Assembly (NCBI GenBank): GCA_934467415.1
Contig: CAKSLQ010000001.1
Coordinates: forward strand, 62,001-126,000
Origin: an uncultured Eubacteriales bacterium
Lineage (GTDB): Bacteria; Bacillota; Clostridia; Oscillospirales; CAG-272
Reading direction: 5' to 3'
DNA length: 64,000 bases
In this document: in pieces, positions 7,892-15,769 of the stretch
How the letters are laid out: each line of letters starts with the position of its first letter
Position numbering within the stretch: position 1 is the first letter of the stretch
Position numbers and translations under genes: made by a program
Notes under the pieces: model-generated
Databases searched by the model: none
What the model was told of the DNA's origin: nothing
Seen by the model: the letters and a program-made list of their open reading frames with translations, nothing else

Positions 7892-9040
7892 TTATGTATC
7901 GCCGTTTTCATTTGCAGCTTCATCCGATGACAAAACCTGATCCAGCGTCGGTGTTTCCGCTTCCGTATCGGCGTCGGATTTTTGCTTTTTGCGGGTTTTC
8001 GGTACGATCATGCTGTCCAGCCAGTCGCTGATGACGCGGGAGATGATGCCGCTCATCGCTTCCATCTCCGGATTGTACACCGCGTGCAGCTTCGGCGGGA
8101 ATGCGCCGATGCCGACCGAAGTATTCAGCCGATTCTGCATCCGTTCGATCTCCTCGGGCAAAAATGAAAAGCGGCTGGAGCAGAGATAAATGTCATCGGG
8201 GTCATAGGCGATTGCCGCCATGCGGATGATGTCGAGCGCCGGGTCCAGAATGACGGACGTGGAGAGCGCGTCATGAATGAAGTTTGTGTAGGTGACGCCG
8301 CTGACATACGGCAGATCGCCGAGGCGGCCTGCAAGGTCATGCGCACCGCGCGCATACTCGCCGCGGTCGCAGGTCGTGCATTCGATGCTGCTTTCAAAGG
8401 CGATGCAGGTGATCGTGCGCGTTTTGCTGTCCGGCAGCGATGCGATCAGCCCGGCCGCGCAGAGGCGATTGGCATTTTCAATGACGATGTTCGCGTTTTT
8501 GAAGATTTTTCTGAGGTTGCGCAGCAGCTTCAGATCGCCCATCTCGGGCATCATCGTGGAGATGATGCGGTCGTTTTCCGCATCGTAAGCTCCGGGGATC
8601 GCCACGCCGACACCGGGGAGCTTGTGATTTCGGTAATTGCGCTTCAGCAGCTGCAGCGTCAGCTTCAGAAAACGGACAAAATCCGCAGAAACATACTGCG
8701 CGCCCGCGCTGCGTTTGTACTCGGCCTTGTCGATGATTTCTCCGTCCAGCGAGGTGATATAGAAACGAAAACTTGTTCCGGAAAGATCGTACACGGGGAT
8801 CGCCCAGTCCTGCCGCACACGCAGGACCTCAGCCCGCCGGCCGATCTTCTGCTCCGCATTTTTGCCGTGGACAAGCACGCCCGCCTCGCCGAGCGTATTG
8901 GTGATTTTGCCGACCGTCACAAGACTGAGTCCGGTCTGCGCGGAGATCTCCTGCTTTGTGATATGCTGCTTTCGCGCGATTGCTTCCAGCACGGCATTGA
9001 CATGATCCCGCTTGATTAAGTTCAATGTGATTTTCGCCAT
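7892..9040 (-). CDS. ROK-family transcriptional regulator with degenerate kinase motifs
   Basis: A 382-residue protein: an N-terminal winged helix-turn-helix (about residues 5-60) followed by an actin-like ROK domain. The first phosphate motif is altered (PVYDLSGTSFRFYI), and a GVGVAIPGAYD segment remains. The ROK Zn signature (GHxxCxxCGCxGC) is missing, and the ENDAN motif is reduced to ENANR. It therefore probably binds a ligand, perhaps a sugar, but is unlikely to phosphorylate it. The C-terminal 40 residues are charged and low-complexity. I use the ATG at 9040, which follows a purine-rich site and begins the HTH; the frame stays open upstream. Confidence 0.78.
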   Translation of the reverse strand: MAKITLNLIKRDHVNAVLEAIARKQHITKQEISAQTGLSLVTVGKITNTLGEAGVLVHGKNAEQKIGRRAEVLRVRQDWAIPVYDLSGTSFRFYITSLDGEIIDKAEYKRSAGAQYVSADFVRFLKLTLQLLKRNYRNHKLPGVGVAIPGAYDAENDRIISTMMPEMGDLKLLRNLRKIFKNANIVIENANRLCAAGLIASLPDSKTRTITCIAFESSIECTTCDRGEYARGAHDLAGRLGDLPYVSGVTYTNFIHDALSTSVILDPALDIIRMAAIAYDPDDIYLCSSRFSFLPEEIERMQNRLNTSVGIGAFPPKLHAVYNPEMEAMSGIISRVISDWLDSMIVPKTRKKQKSDADTEAETPTLDQVLSSDEAANENGDT

Positions 9041-9071
9041 ATTCCGTCCCGTCCCGCCTGATTTTATAGAA

Positions 9072-9100
9072 ATTATACACGGATTTCTTTCTTTTGTCAA
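9072..9100 (-). promoter_or_regulatory. Sigma-A promoter of the ROK-family gene
   Basis: On the minus strand TTGACA (9100-9095), 17-nt spacer, TATAAT (9077-9072): both boxes are full consensus. It ends 31 bases before the ATG at 9040. Confidence 0.9.
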
Positions 9101-9197
9101 GACGGACGGCAGCGTGACAGGAATCGGGCGGCGAATGCGGCGGAATGCGCGCGGAAATCGTCGTATTTTGCGGGGAGAAATTCCCACGCGCGCGCCT

Positions 9198-9227
9198 GCA
9201 TACCGCATTTTGCATGTGTCAATACTA
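9198..9227 (+). promoter_or_regulatory. Candidate sigma-F/sigma-G promoter of sigG
   Basis: GCATA (9198-9202), a 15-nt spacer, then GTCAATACTA (9218-9227). It fits the forespore consensus GYWTA - 15 - GGnnAnAnTR in every position but one. In B. subtilis sigG is transcribed by sigma-F and then by sigma-G itself, so a promoter of this type is expected here. Confidence 0.7.
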
Positions 9228-9282
9228 CCCTCGACTGACAAGGACAAGCACACGTTGAAAGAAATTTCGCAGGAGATGGGAC

Positions 9283-10059
9283 ATGCATTTCAGTAAGGTT
9301 GAGATCTGCGGCGTGAACACCGCAAAACTGCCAAATCTGACCGACGAAGAAAAAAAGGAGCTTCTGAAGCGAACCAAAGAGGGGGACACAGCTGCGCGGG
9401 AAAAGCTGGTTTCCGGCAACCTGCGGCTTGTCCTCAGCATCATACAGCGCTTTTCCGGACGCCGGGAAAACATGGACGACCTGTTTCAGGTCGGCTGCAT
9501 CGGCCTGATTAAGGCGATCGACAACTTCAATATCGATCTGGATGTGAAGTTTTCAACCTATGCCGTGCCGATGATCATCGGCGAAGTACGCCGCTATCTG
9601 CGGGACAACAATGCAATCCGCGTAAGCCGCTCCATGCGGGATCTGGCCTATAAGGCCTTACAGGCGCGTGAGCAGCTATCCTCCACACTGTCGCGCGAGC
9701 CGACGGTGGAGGATATTGCAAAGGCGATCGGCGAGAGCACCGAGGCGGTATCCCGTGCGATGGAGGCGATTGTTGAGCCCGTGTCTCTTTATGATTCGGT
9801 GTTCAGCGACGGCGGAGACTCGATCTTCGTGATTGATCAGATCAGCGACCACACCGTGGACGATGAAATATGGCTGGAGGACATTGCGCTGCGCGAGGCG
9901 ATGAAAAAGCTGAATGCGCGTGAGCGCTCGATCCTTGGTATGCGCTTTACGGGCGGCAAAACGCAGATGGAGATCGCCGAAGAAATCGGCATTTCGCAGG
10001 CGCAGGTGTCACGGCTTGAAAAGGGCGCCATCGAGCGCATCCGGCGGCAGATCCGATAA
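9283..10059 (+). CDS. sigG: RNA polymerase sporulation-specific sigma factor G
   Basis: A 258-residue sigma-70 family protein with regions 2, 3 and 4. The N-terminus KVEICGVNTAKLP is the conserved sigma-G start, and the region-2 core (NLRLVLSIIQRF, DDLFQVGCIGLIKAIDNF, KFSTYAVPMIIGEVRRYLRDNN) and the region-4 helix-turn-helix (GKTQMEIAEEIGISQAQVSRLEK) match it closely. Sigma-G drives late gene expression in the engulfed forespore. In B. subtilis it follows spoIIGA-sigE; here it stands alone, facing spoIVB, with a shared terminator. The start has a GGAGATGGGAC-type site and lies 56 bases after a forespore-type promoter. Confidence 0.97.
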   Translation: MHFSKVEICGVNTAKLPNLTDEEKKELLKRTKEGDTAAREKLVSGNLRLVLSIIQRFSGRRENMDDLFQVGCIGLIKAIDNFNIDLDVKFSTYAVPMIIGEVRRYLRDNNAIRVSRSMRDLAYKALQAREQLSSTLSREPTVEDIAKAIGESTEAVSRAMEAIVEPVSLYDSVFSDGGDSIFVIDQISDHTVDDEIWLEDIALREAMKKLNARERSILGMRFTGGKTQMEIAEEIGISQAQVSRLEKGAIERIRRQIR

Positions 10060-10063
10060 AGAA

Positions 10064-10093
10064 ATAAGATAGGTTCGTATGAACCTATCTTAT
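10064..10093. terminator. Bidirectional terminator between sigG and spoIVB
   Basis: A perfect 13-bp stem (10064-10076 with 10081-10093) around GTAT. The two genes converge on it, with 4 bases on each side, so one hairpin can end both transcripts. Confidence 0.85.
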
Positions 10094-10097
10094 CCCT

Positions 10098-11150
10098 TTA
10101 CAGGAGCTTGTCCATCTCGTCCAGCATATTGCCGATATAGATGCCGTAGCCTGTCGTCGGGTCGTTGACCAGGACGTGCGTGACCGCACCGACGAGCTTG
10201 CCGCCCTGGAAAATGGGGCTGCCGCTCATCCCCTGCACGATGCCGCCCGTTTTTGCGAGCAGCTTTTCATCCGTGACGCGGAGAACATAGTTCTTTGTTT
10301 TTGCATCTGCGTCGCGATTGATCTCGACGATTTCAACGCCGTAGTCGCATTCCCGGTTATCATCCAGCGTGCAGCGGATGGTGGCGGGGCCGGTTCTGAC
10401 ATCGTCCGCCTCCGCTACGGCGACAGGCGCACCGAGTCCGGCGCGCGGCGAGGCATACATACCGAACAGGCCGACCTCCGTGTTGGCAATCAGACTGCCG
10501 CAGACCTCGCCCTCAAAGCTGCCGCGCAGCTCGCCCGGCGTACCGGGGCGCCCGCCGTTTACACCGTTGATGTGAACCTCGCTGATCGATCCGCTGCCGA
10601 TTTCAAGCACATGCCCTTCGGCGGCATCGCAGATGCCGTGCCCGAGGCCGCCGAAGGCACGGGCATCTGCCTTGATAAACGTGACCGTACCGATCCCCGC
10701 CGAAGTGTCCTTCAGCAGAAAACCGAGGCGATACCCGCCCTCATCGCTTTTTGCAGGCGTGACGCGGATCGGAATGTCCTTGCCGCGGCGGCGGATGGTC
10801 AGCGTGACCGGTGACGCGCCGACGGACTCCGTGATACCGGTAAAGTCGGCGAGCGTCGTCACCTTGGTGCCGTTGATTGCAAGGATCACGTCCTCCGGCA
10901 GAATGCCCGCCTCGGCGGCAGGCGATACGTCTTTACCGGACGATACAAAGCGGGTGAGCCGCAGAACGGTCACCTCGTTTGCGCCAAAGCGCACGCCGAA
11001 CGGCGTGCCGCCCGGATAGACCAGCATGTCGGCGTATTTTGCTGCCTGCTGCGGCGCAGCCGCCGCAGCAGGCAGTGGGATGAAGGAAATAAGCAGTACG
11101 AGCGCGCCGACACCGCAGAACCGCCTTGCCTTCGAAAAAATTCTGTTCAT
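10098..11150 (-). CDS. spoIVB: SpoIVB peptidase (S55 family)
   Basis: A 350-residue protein with a signal or anchor segment (about residues 11-30), a PDZ domain (about 62-135) and an S55 serine peptidase domain. The catalytic Ser lies in GMSGSPI, and the GLGHGICD segment carries the conserved His and Asp. SpoIVB is secreted from the forespore and cleaves SpoIVFA, which starts processing of pro-sigma-K in the mother cell. I use the ATG at 11150, which gives a normal signal sequence; AAAGGA directly abuts it, so the earlier AAGGA may be the working site. A forespore-type promoter lies upstream. Confidence 0.93.
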   Translation of the reverse strand: MNRIFSKARRFCGVGALVLLISFIPLPAAAAAPQQAAKYADMLVYPGGTPFGVRFGANEVTVLRLTRFVSSGKDVSPAAEAGILPEDVILAINGTKVTTLADFTGITESVGASPVTLTIRRRGKDIPIRVTPAKSDEGGYRLGFLLKDTSAGIGTVTFIKADARAFGGLGHGICDAAEGHVLEIGSGSISEVHINGVNGGRPGTPGELRGSFEGEVCGSLIANTEVGLFGMYASPRAGLGAPVAVAEADDVRTGPATIRCTLDDNRECDYGVEIVEINRDADAKTKNYVLRVTDEKLLAKTGGIVQGMSGSPIFQGGKLVGAVTHVLVNDPTTGYGIYIGNMLDEMDKLL

Positions 11151-11223
11151 TCCTTTGACCGTTCCTTCCCGACTCGGGCGGCAGAGGCTGCCGTCCCTTG
11201 AGCGCATTCGTTCGCTCAACATT

Positions 11224-11253
11224 CATTTTGCGCAAAGACGGCGGGGAATATGA
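11224..11253 (-). promoter_or_regulatory. Candidate sigma-F/sigma-G promoter of spoIVB
   Basis: On the minus strand TCATA (11253-11249), 15-nt spacer, GCGCAAAATG (11233-11224). It agrees with GYWTA in 4 of 5 and with GGnnAnAnTR in all but one position, with the right spacing. spoIVB is a sigma-F/G gene in B. subtilis. A 7-bp inverted repeat (11198-11204 and 11213-11219) of unknown role lies between it and the gene. Confidence 0.55.
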
Positions 11254-11305
11254 GATGCAAAATTATCGGGACAAGGCAATCATTTTTGCGTTTGTAAAGC
11301 TTTGA

Positions 11306-12268
11306 CTAAACCGAGGCGGGCGGTGCTGCCGAGAGCCCCGCAAGTGCTTTTTTCAGCGCTTTGGCCGAGGTGTGCAGATCGGCATATTCGGACTGTGAAA
11401 GCGGAATGTCGAGTACTTTCTTCACACCGCCCGCGCCGATGACGGAGGGCACGCCGAGGCAGATATCGGACAGGCCGTAATGCCCGTCAACCAGCGTGGA
11501 GACCGGGAGAATGCTGTCCTGATCGCGCACGATGCTGTCCACGATGCGGAGCACGGCTTCGGCGACGGCATAGTAGGTCGCGCCCTTGTTTTCGATAATT
11601 TTGTATGCGCTGGTGCGAACTTCCTCAAACATGCGATCCAGCTGGCTCTGGTAGTCGGGGATGCCGCTGATCTTGCAGAAACCGCAGAGATCGATGCCGG
11701 AGACGTTCGCGCTGCTCCAGACCGGAAGCTCGCTGTCGCCGTGTTCACCGATGATGAAGGTATGGACATTCCGGCTGTCAACTTGCAGCATACGGCCGAC
11801 CAGAAATTTCAGACGGGCCGTGTCCAGCACCGTACCCGAGCCGATGATGCGGGCGGGGGCGAAGCCGGAAAGCTCCAGCGTGATATAGGTCAGAATGTCA
11901 ACCGGGTTGGACACGAGCAGGAGGATGGCCTCCGTGTTCACGGGTCTGACGCCGTCAAGGATGGCGCGCAGGATAGCACGGTTCTTTTTCAAAAGGTCAA
12001 TGCGTGTCTCTCCCTTGGCCTGACCCGCGCCTGCGGCAATAATGATGATGCCGCAGTCGGCAAGGTCCTCGTATGTGCCCGCGCGGATGCGCATGGGAGA
12101 AAGAAAGGGAAGCGCGTGGTTGAGATCCATCGCCTCACCCTCCGCTTTTTTGACGTTTGCATCAAGCAGGACGATTTCGGACAGAATACCGCTGTGCATC
12201 AGCGCATAGGCGCAGGTCGCGCCGACATTGCCGCAGCCGATGACCGCGCATTTTTGCAAATTCAACAT
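11306..12268 (-). CDS. ldh: L-lactate dehydrogenase
   Basis: A 320-residue NAD-dependent enzyme of the LDH/MDH family that reduces pyruvate to L-lactate, regenerating NAD+. It has the dinucleotide motif GCGNVGATCAYAL (about residues 9-21), ending with Asp in VLLDAN, the NPVD motif, and the catalytic His in FIIGEHGDSELPVW. The family is shared with malate dehydrogenase, but the pattern and length fit L-LDH better. The start has a perfect AAAGGAG site that is buried in a 13-bp hairpin after glpK, so its translation or transcription may be controlled there. Confidence 0.92.
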   Translation of the reverse strand: MLNLQKCAVIGCGNVGATCAYALMHSGILSEIVLLDANVKKAEGEAMDLNHALPFLSPMRIRAGTYEDLADCGIIIIAAGAGQAKGETRIDLLKKNRAILRAILDGVRPVNTEAILLLVSNPVDILTYITLELSGFAPARIIGSGTVLDTARLKFLVGRMLQVDSRNVHTFIIGEHGDSELPVWSSANVSGIDLCGFCKISGIPDYQSQLDRMFEEVRTSAYKIIENKGATYYAVAEAVLRIVDSIVRDQDSILPVSTLVDGHYGLSDICLGVPSVIGAGGVKKVLDIPLSQSEYADLHTSAKALKKALAGLSAAPPASV

Positions 12269-12272
12269 AAAA

Positions 12273-12302
12273 ATACTCCTTTCAGGGGACTGAAAGGAGT
12301 AT
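12273..12302 (-). terminator. Hairpin between glpK and ldh covering the ldh ribosome binding site
   Basis: On the minus strand a perfect 13-bp stem (12302-12290 with 12285-12273) closes a 4-nt loop and is followed by TTTT and then the ldh ATG. The 3' arm contains the ldh Shine-Dalgarno sequence AAAGGAG. It can act as a terminator after glpK, as an RBS-masking hairpin, or as both. Confidence 0.75.
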
Positions 12303-12320
12303 GGCCGATCTTGCCTCGGT

Positions 12321-13814
12321 TTATGAATGCGAGCCGAGCGTGACGCGCGCGACGGCGTCTTTCCATCCGTCGAGCAGCGCTCGCCTTGCAGATGTGTCCG
12401 GCGTCGGTGTAAACGTGCGGCCCGGCGCAATGTTTTTCTGCGTTTCGGAAACATCGGCATAAAGGCCGATGCCGAGCCCGGCCAGCAGTGCAGCGCCGAG
12501 CGCAGTGGTTTCGATGCACTTCGGGCGGATGACCGGAAGCGCAGACAAATCGGACTGAAAGGACAACAGAAAATCGTTTGCCGCCGCGCCGCCGTCTGCG
12601 CGCAGACAGGAGAGCTTGACACCGCACTCGGTTTCAATGGCGCGCAGCAGATCATCGGTCTGAAATGCCATGGATTCCAGCGTAGCGCGCACAAGGTGCG
12701 CACGGGTCGTGCCGCGCGTAATGCCGCAGATCAGGCCGCGGGCATAGGGATCCCAGTACGGCGCACCGAGCCCGCAGAATGCGGGAACGACGTAGACGCC
12801 GCCGCTGTTTTCCACCGAGCGTGCAATCGCTTCGGTCTCGGCGGCGGTGCGGATCAGGCCGAGTCCGTCACGCAGCCACTGTACCGCCGCGCCGCAGACA
12901 AAGACAGAGCCCTCGCAGGCATAGGTCACGTCGCTCCCGAGCTTCCAGGCGACGGTGGTCAACAGTCCGCTCTTCGGCGTGACGCAGAGCGCACCGATGT
13001 TCATGAGGAGAAAGCCGCCCGTGCCGTATGTATTCTTGACATCGCCGGGCGTGTGGCAGCCCTGGCCGAACATGGCGGCCTGCTGATCGCCCGCGACGCC
13101 CGTGATCGGGATCGCGCCGCCGAAGAGGGCGGGATCTGTATAGCCGAACAATCCGGCCGATGCACGGACTTCCGGCAGCATCTGCCGCGGCACGCCGAAC
13201 AGGCGGAGCAGATCGTCGTCCCAGTCGCCGCTTCGGATATTGAACAGCATGGTGCGCGATGCATTGGATGCATCGGTCGCGAAGATTTTGCCGCCCGACA
13301 GCTTCCACATCAGCCAGGTATCCACCGTGCCGCAGAGCAGTCTGCCGGAGGCGGCTTTTTCCGCCGCGCCGTCCACATTTTGCAGGATCCAGCGGAGCTT
13401 GCTGGCGGAAAAGTACGGGTCGCAGACGAGGCCGGTCTTTTCCTTGATCGTCGGTTCCAGTCCCTCCGCTTTGAGCTGCTCACAGGCGTCCGCCGTGCGG
13501 CGGCACTGCCAGACGATCGAGCGATAGATCGGCTTTCCGTCGGCCTTGTCCCAGACCGTGACGGTCTCGCGCTGATTGGTGATGCCGATGGCATAGATGT
13601 CGGCGGCGGCTGCACCGGCTTTTTGCATGGCCTCCTTGGCCACGTCGAGCTGGGAGTCGAAGATCTGCATCGGATCATGCTCGACCCAGCCGTCTTTCGG
13701 GAAATACTGCGTATATTCTTTTGCAGCGCTGCACACGGGGTTTCCGGCCGTATCGAACAGAATGCAGCGCGAGCCGGTCGTTCCCTGGTCGAGGGCCATC
13801 AGATATTTTGGCAT
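12321..13814 (-). CDS. glpK: Glycerol kinase
   Basis: A 497-residue FGGY-family kinase, the usual length for GlpK (about 500). The N-terminus ALDQGTTGSRCILFD is the ATP-phosphate motif. GWVEHDP and the C-terminal LRADGGAAANDFLLSFQSDL motif are also typical. It converts glycerol to glycerol 3-phosphate. I use the ATG at 13814 because GGGAGG precedes it at the right distance. It lies downstream of khpA on the same strand, with a terminator hairpin between them and no clear promoter in the 54-base gap. No glpF or glpD is nearby. Confidence 0.95.
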   Translation of the reverse strand: MPKYLMALDQGTTGSRCILFDTAGNPVCSAAKEYTQYFPKDGWVEHDPMQIFDSQLDVAKEAMQKAGAAAADIYAIGITNQRETVTVWDKADGKPIYRSIVWQCRRTADACEQLKAEGLEPTIKEKTGLVCDPYFSASKLRWILQNVDGAAEKAASGRLLCGTVDTWLMWKLSGGKIFATDASNASRTMLFNIRSGDWDDDLLRLFGVPRQMLPEVRASAGLFGYTDPALFGGAIPITGVAGDQQAAMFGQGCHTPGDVKNTYGTGGFLLMNIGALCVTPKSGLLTTVAWKLGSDVTYACEGSVFVCGAAVQWLRDGLGLIRTAAETEAIARSVENSGGVYVVPAFCGLGAPYWDPYARGLICGITRGTTRAHLVRATLESMAFQTDDLLRAIETECGVKLSCLRADGGAAANDFLLSFQSDLSALPVIRPKCIETTALGAALLAGLGIGLYADVSETQKNIAPGRTFTPTPDTSARRALLDGWKDAVARVTLGSHS

Positions 13815-13835
13815 GACATACCTCCCAAAGCGCAC

Positions 13836-13861
13836 AAAAGAGTCTTCGGAAAGACTCTTTT
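13836..13861 (-). terminator. Terminator between khpA and glpK
   Basis: A perfect 11-bp stem (13861-13851 with 13846-13836) around a 4-nt loop; the 3' arm ends in TTTT. It ends the ylxM-ffh-rpsP-khpA transcript, 21 bases before the glpK start. Confidence 0.85.
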
Positions 13862-13868
13862 GCCTGCG

Positions 13869-14114
13869 TTATTTGTCTTCAATTTCAACGGTAACCTTTT
13901 GATCCACGGAGGTCGCCGCCGCCTTCATAATAGTTCTGAGCGCCTTGGCGATTCTGCCGTGTCTGCCGATGACTTTGCCCATATCGTCTGGATCGACGCT
14001 GAGGGTAAGCAGGACCTCTCCGTCCTCACCGGCGGCTTCCGTGACCGAAACGCTGTCGGGCTTCTCCACGATAGCTTTTGCCATGTCGGTCAGCACGTCT
14101 TTCAGTACAAGCAT
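13869..14114 (-). CDS. khpA: KH-domain RNA-binding protein KhpA
   Basis: An 81-residue single KH-domain protein of the YlqC/KhpA type. The GxxG loop is present as VIGRHGRIAKALRTIMKAAA (about residues 48-67). Known members bind RNA with KhpB and affect cell elongation and translation. It follows rpsP at a 19-base distance, the conserved ffh-rpsP-khpA order of Firmicutes. Good ribosome binding site GGGAG. Confidence 0.93.
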   Translation of the reverse strand: MLVLKDVLTDMAKAIVEKPDSVSVTEAAGEDGEVLLTLSVDPDDMGKVIGRHGRIAKALRTIMKAAATSVDQKVTVEIEDK

Positions 14115-14133
14115 GTCTGCTCCCGAAAGAGAA

Positions 14134-14379
14134 TTACTTTACGATACCGCTCTTGACGAGAAGAGCCTTCACGGTATCCGTAGGCTGTGCGCCGCTCTCC
14201 ATCCACTTTGCCGCCTTGTCTGCGTCGATCTTGATCTCAACAGGCTCGGTGAGGGGATTGTAGTAGCCGATCTCGTCGATGAATCTGCCGTTTCTGGGGT
14301 AACGGGAATCCGCTACGACAACACGGTAAAAGGGAGCCTTCTTTGCGCCCATTCTTCTGAGTCTGATTTTAACTGCCAT
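14134..14379 (-). CDS. rpsP: 30S ribosomal protein S16
   Basis: An 81-residue ribosomal protein S16 with the standard start MAVKIRLRRMGAKKAPFYRVVVADSR and the IGYYNP motif. It binds 16S rRNA in the body of the 30S subunit. The site GGAGG lies 7 bases ahead of the ATG. It sits between ffh and khpA, the usual arrangement. Confidence 0.97.
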   Translation of the reverse strand: MAVKIRLRRMGAKKAPFYRVVVADSRYPRNGRFIDEIGYYNPLTEPVEIKIDADKAAKWMESGAQPTDTVKALLVKSGIVK

Positions 14380-14426
14380 TGGTTTTTCCTCCGAAAAAAT
14401 AAATAAATAAATTTTATAAAAATCCG

Positions 14427-15767
14427 TTAAAACGGCATTTTCATCTTTTTGCCGAACATCCGGCTCATCTGCTTCTGATTGCCGGTGAACTGCTTCATCA
14501 TCTTCTTCATCTGGTCAAACTGCTTGATGATCCGGTTGACCTCCTCCACGCTCGTGCCGCTGCCGGCCGCAATGCGTTTCTTGCGGGAGAAGTTGAGATC
14601 CTCGGGCTTTGCGCGCTCTTCCTTGGTCATGGAGAGGATGATGGCCTCCATGTGCGCCATGGCCTTCTCATCGATCTTCGCGTCCTTCAGCGCGCCGGGC
14701 TTGACGCCGGGCATCATCGAGAGCATGGATTCAAGCGAGCCCATGTTTTTGATCTGCGCCATCTGTTCGAGATAGTCGTCGAGGGTAAAGGTGGATTTGC
14801 GGATCTTTTCTTCCAGCTCCGCCGCTTTTTTCTCGTCATACGCCTGCTCGGCCTTTTCGATCAGCGTGAGCATGTCGCCCATGCCGAGGATGCGGGAGGC
14901 GAGGCGGTCGGGGTGGAAAGGCTCGATGGTATCCAGCTTTTCGCCCGTGCCGATGAATTTGATCGGCTTGCCGGTGATGTGCCGGATGGAGAGCGCGGCG
15001 CCGCCGCGCGTGTCGCCGTCCATCTTGGTGAGGACAACGCCGGTGATGTCGAGCAGATCGTTGAAGCTCTGCGCCACGTTGACGGCGTCCTGACCGAGCA
15101 TGGCATCGACCACGAGCAGGATCTCGGTCGGCGAGGTCGCCGCCTTGATGTCCTTCAGCTCATTCATCAGCGCCTCATCGACGTGCAGTCTGCCTGCGGT
15201 GTCGATAAACACCATGTCATAGCCGTTTTTCTTCGCGTGTGCAACGCCCGCTTTTGCAATTTCGACCGGGGAAATGCCGGTGCCCATGCTGAACACGGGA
15301 ATGCCGAGCTTTTCGCCGACGACTTCGAGCTGCTTGACCGCAGCGGGGCGGTAAACGTCGCAGGCGACAAGCAGCGGATTTTTGCCTTTTTTCTTATAGT
15401 AACCGGCCAGCTTGCCGCTGTGCGTGGTCTTGCCCGCGCCCTGCAGACCGACCATCATGATGACCGTCGGTGGGGCGGATGCAATCTCCAGCTTGGAGTT
15501 TTCGGAACCCATCAGGCTGATGAGCTCCTCGTTGACGATCTTGATGATCTGCTGAGCGGGCAGGAGACTTTCCAGCACCTCTGCGCCGACGGCGCGGTCG
15601 GTGACCGTCTTCACAAAGTCCTTGACGACCTTGAAGTTGACGTCGGCCTCCAGCAGCGCAAGCTTGACCTCGCGCATACCCTCGCGGACATCCGCCTCGG
15701 TGAGCTTGCCTTTGCTCTTGAATTTCTTGAAGGCATTCGCGAGCTTTTCGCTTAAACTCTGAAACAT
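14427..15767 (-). CDS. ffh: Signal recognition particle protein Ffh
   Basis: A 446-residue SRP54-type GTPase: N domain (1-85), G domain (about 86-295) with the P-loop GLQGAGKTTHSGKLAGYY, DTAGRLHVD and TKMDGDTRGGAALS, and a Met-rich M domain (about 300-446) that binds SRP RNA and signal peptides. It partners with the SRP RNA at 27.86 kb. I use the ATG at 15767, whose sequence (MFQSLSEKLANAFKK) is the family start; it overlaps nothing and follows the ylxM stop by 2 bases. P-loop His (KTTHSGK) is a mild deviation. Confidence 0.97.
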   Translation of the reverse strand: MFQSLSEKLANAFKKFKSKGKLTEADVREGMREVKLALLEADVNFKVVKDFVKTVTDRAVGAEVLESLLPAQQIIKIVNEELISLMGSENSKLEIASAPPTVIMMVGLQGAGKTTHSGKLAGYYKKKGKNPLLVACDVYRPAAVKQLEVVGEKLGIPVFSMGTGISPVEIAKAGVAHAKKNGYDMVFIDTAGRLHVDEALMNELKDIKAATSPTEILLVVDAMLGQDAVNVAQSFNDLLDITGVVLTKMDGDTRGGAALSIRHITGKPIKFIGTGEKLDTIEPFHPDRLASRILGMGDMLTLIEKAEQAYDEKKAAELEEKIRKSTFTLDDYLEQMAQIKNMGSLESMLSMMPGVKPGALKDAKIDEKAMAHMEAIILSMTKEERAKPEDLNFSRKKRIAAGSGTSVEEVNRIIKQFDQMKKMMKQFTGNQKQMSRMFGKKMKMPF

Positions 15768-15769
15768 AG

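Noticed and set aside
12327..14156. A 609-codon plus-strand frame opposite glpK and khpA
   Set aside because: GlpK and KhpA on the minus strand are unambiguous; this frame is a by-product of codon bias.
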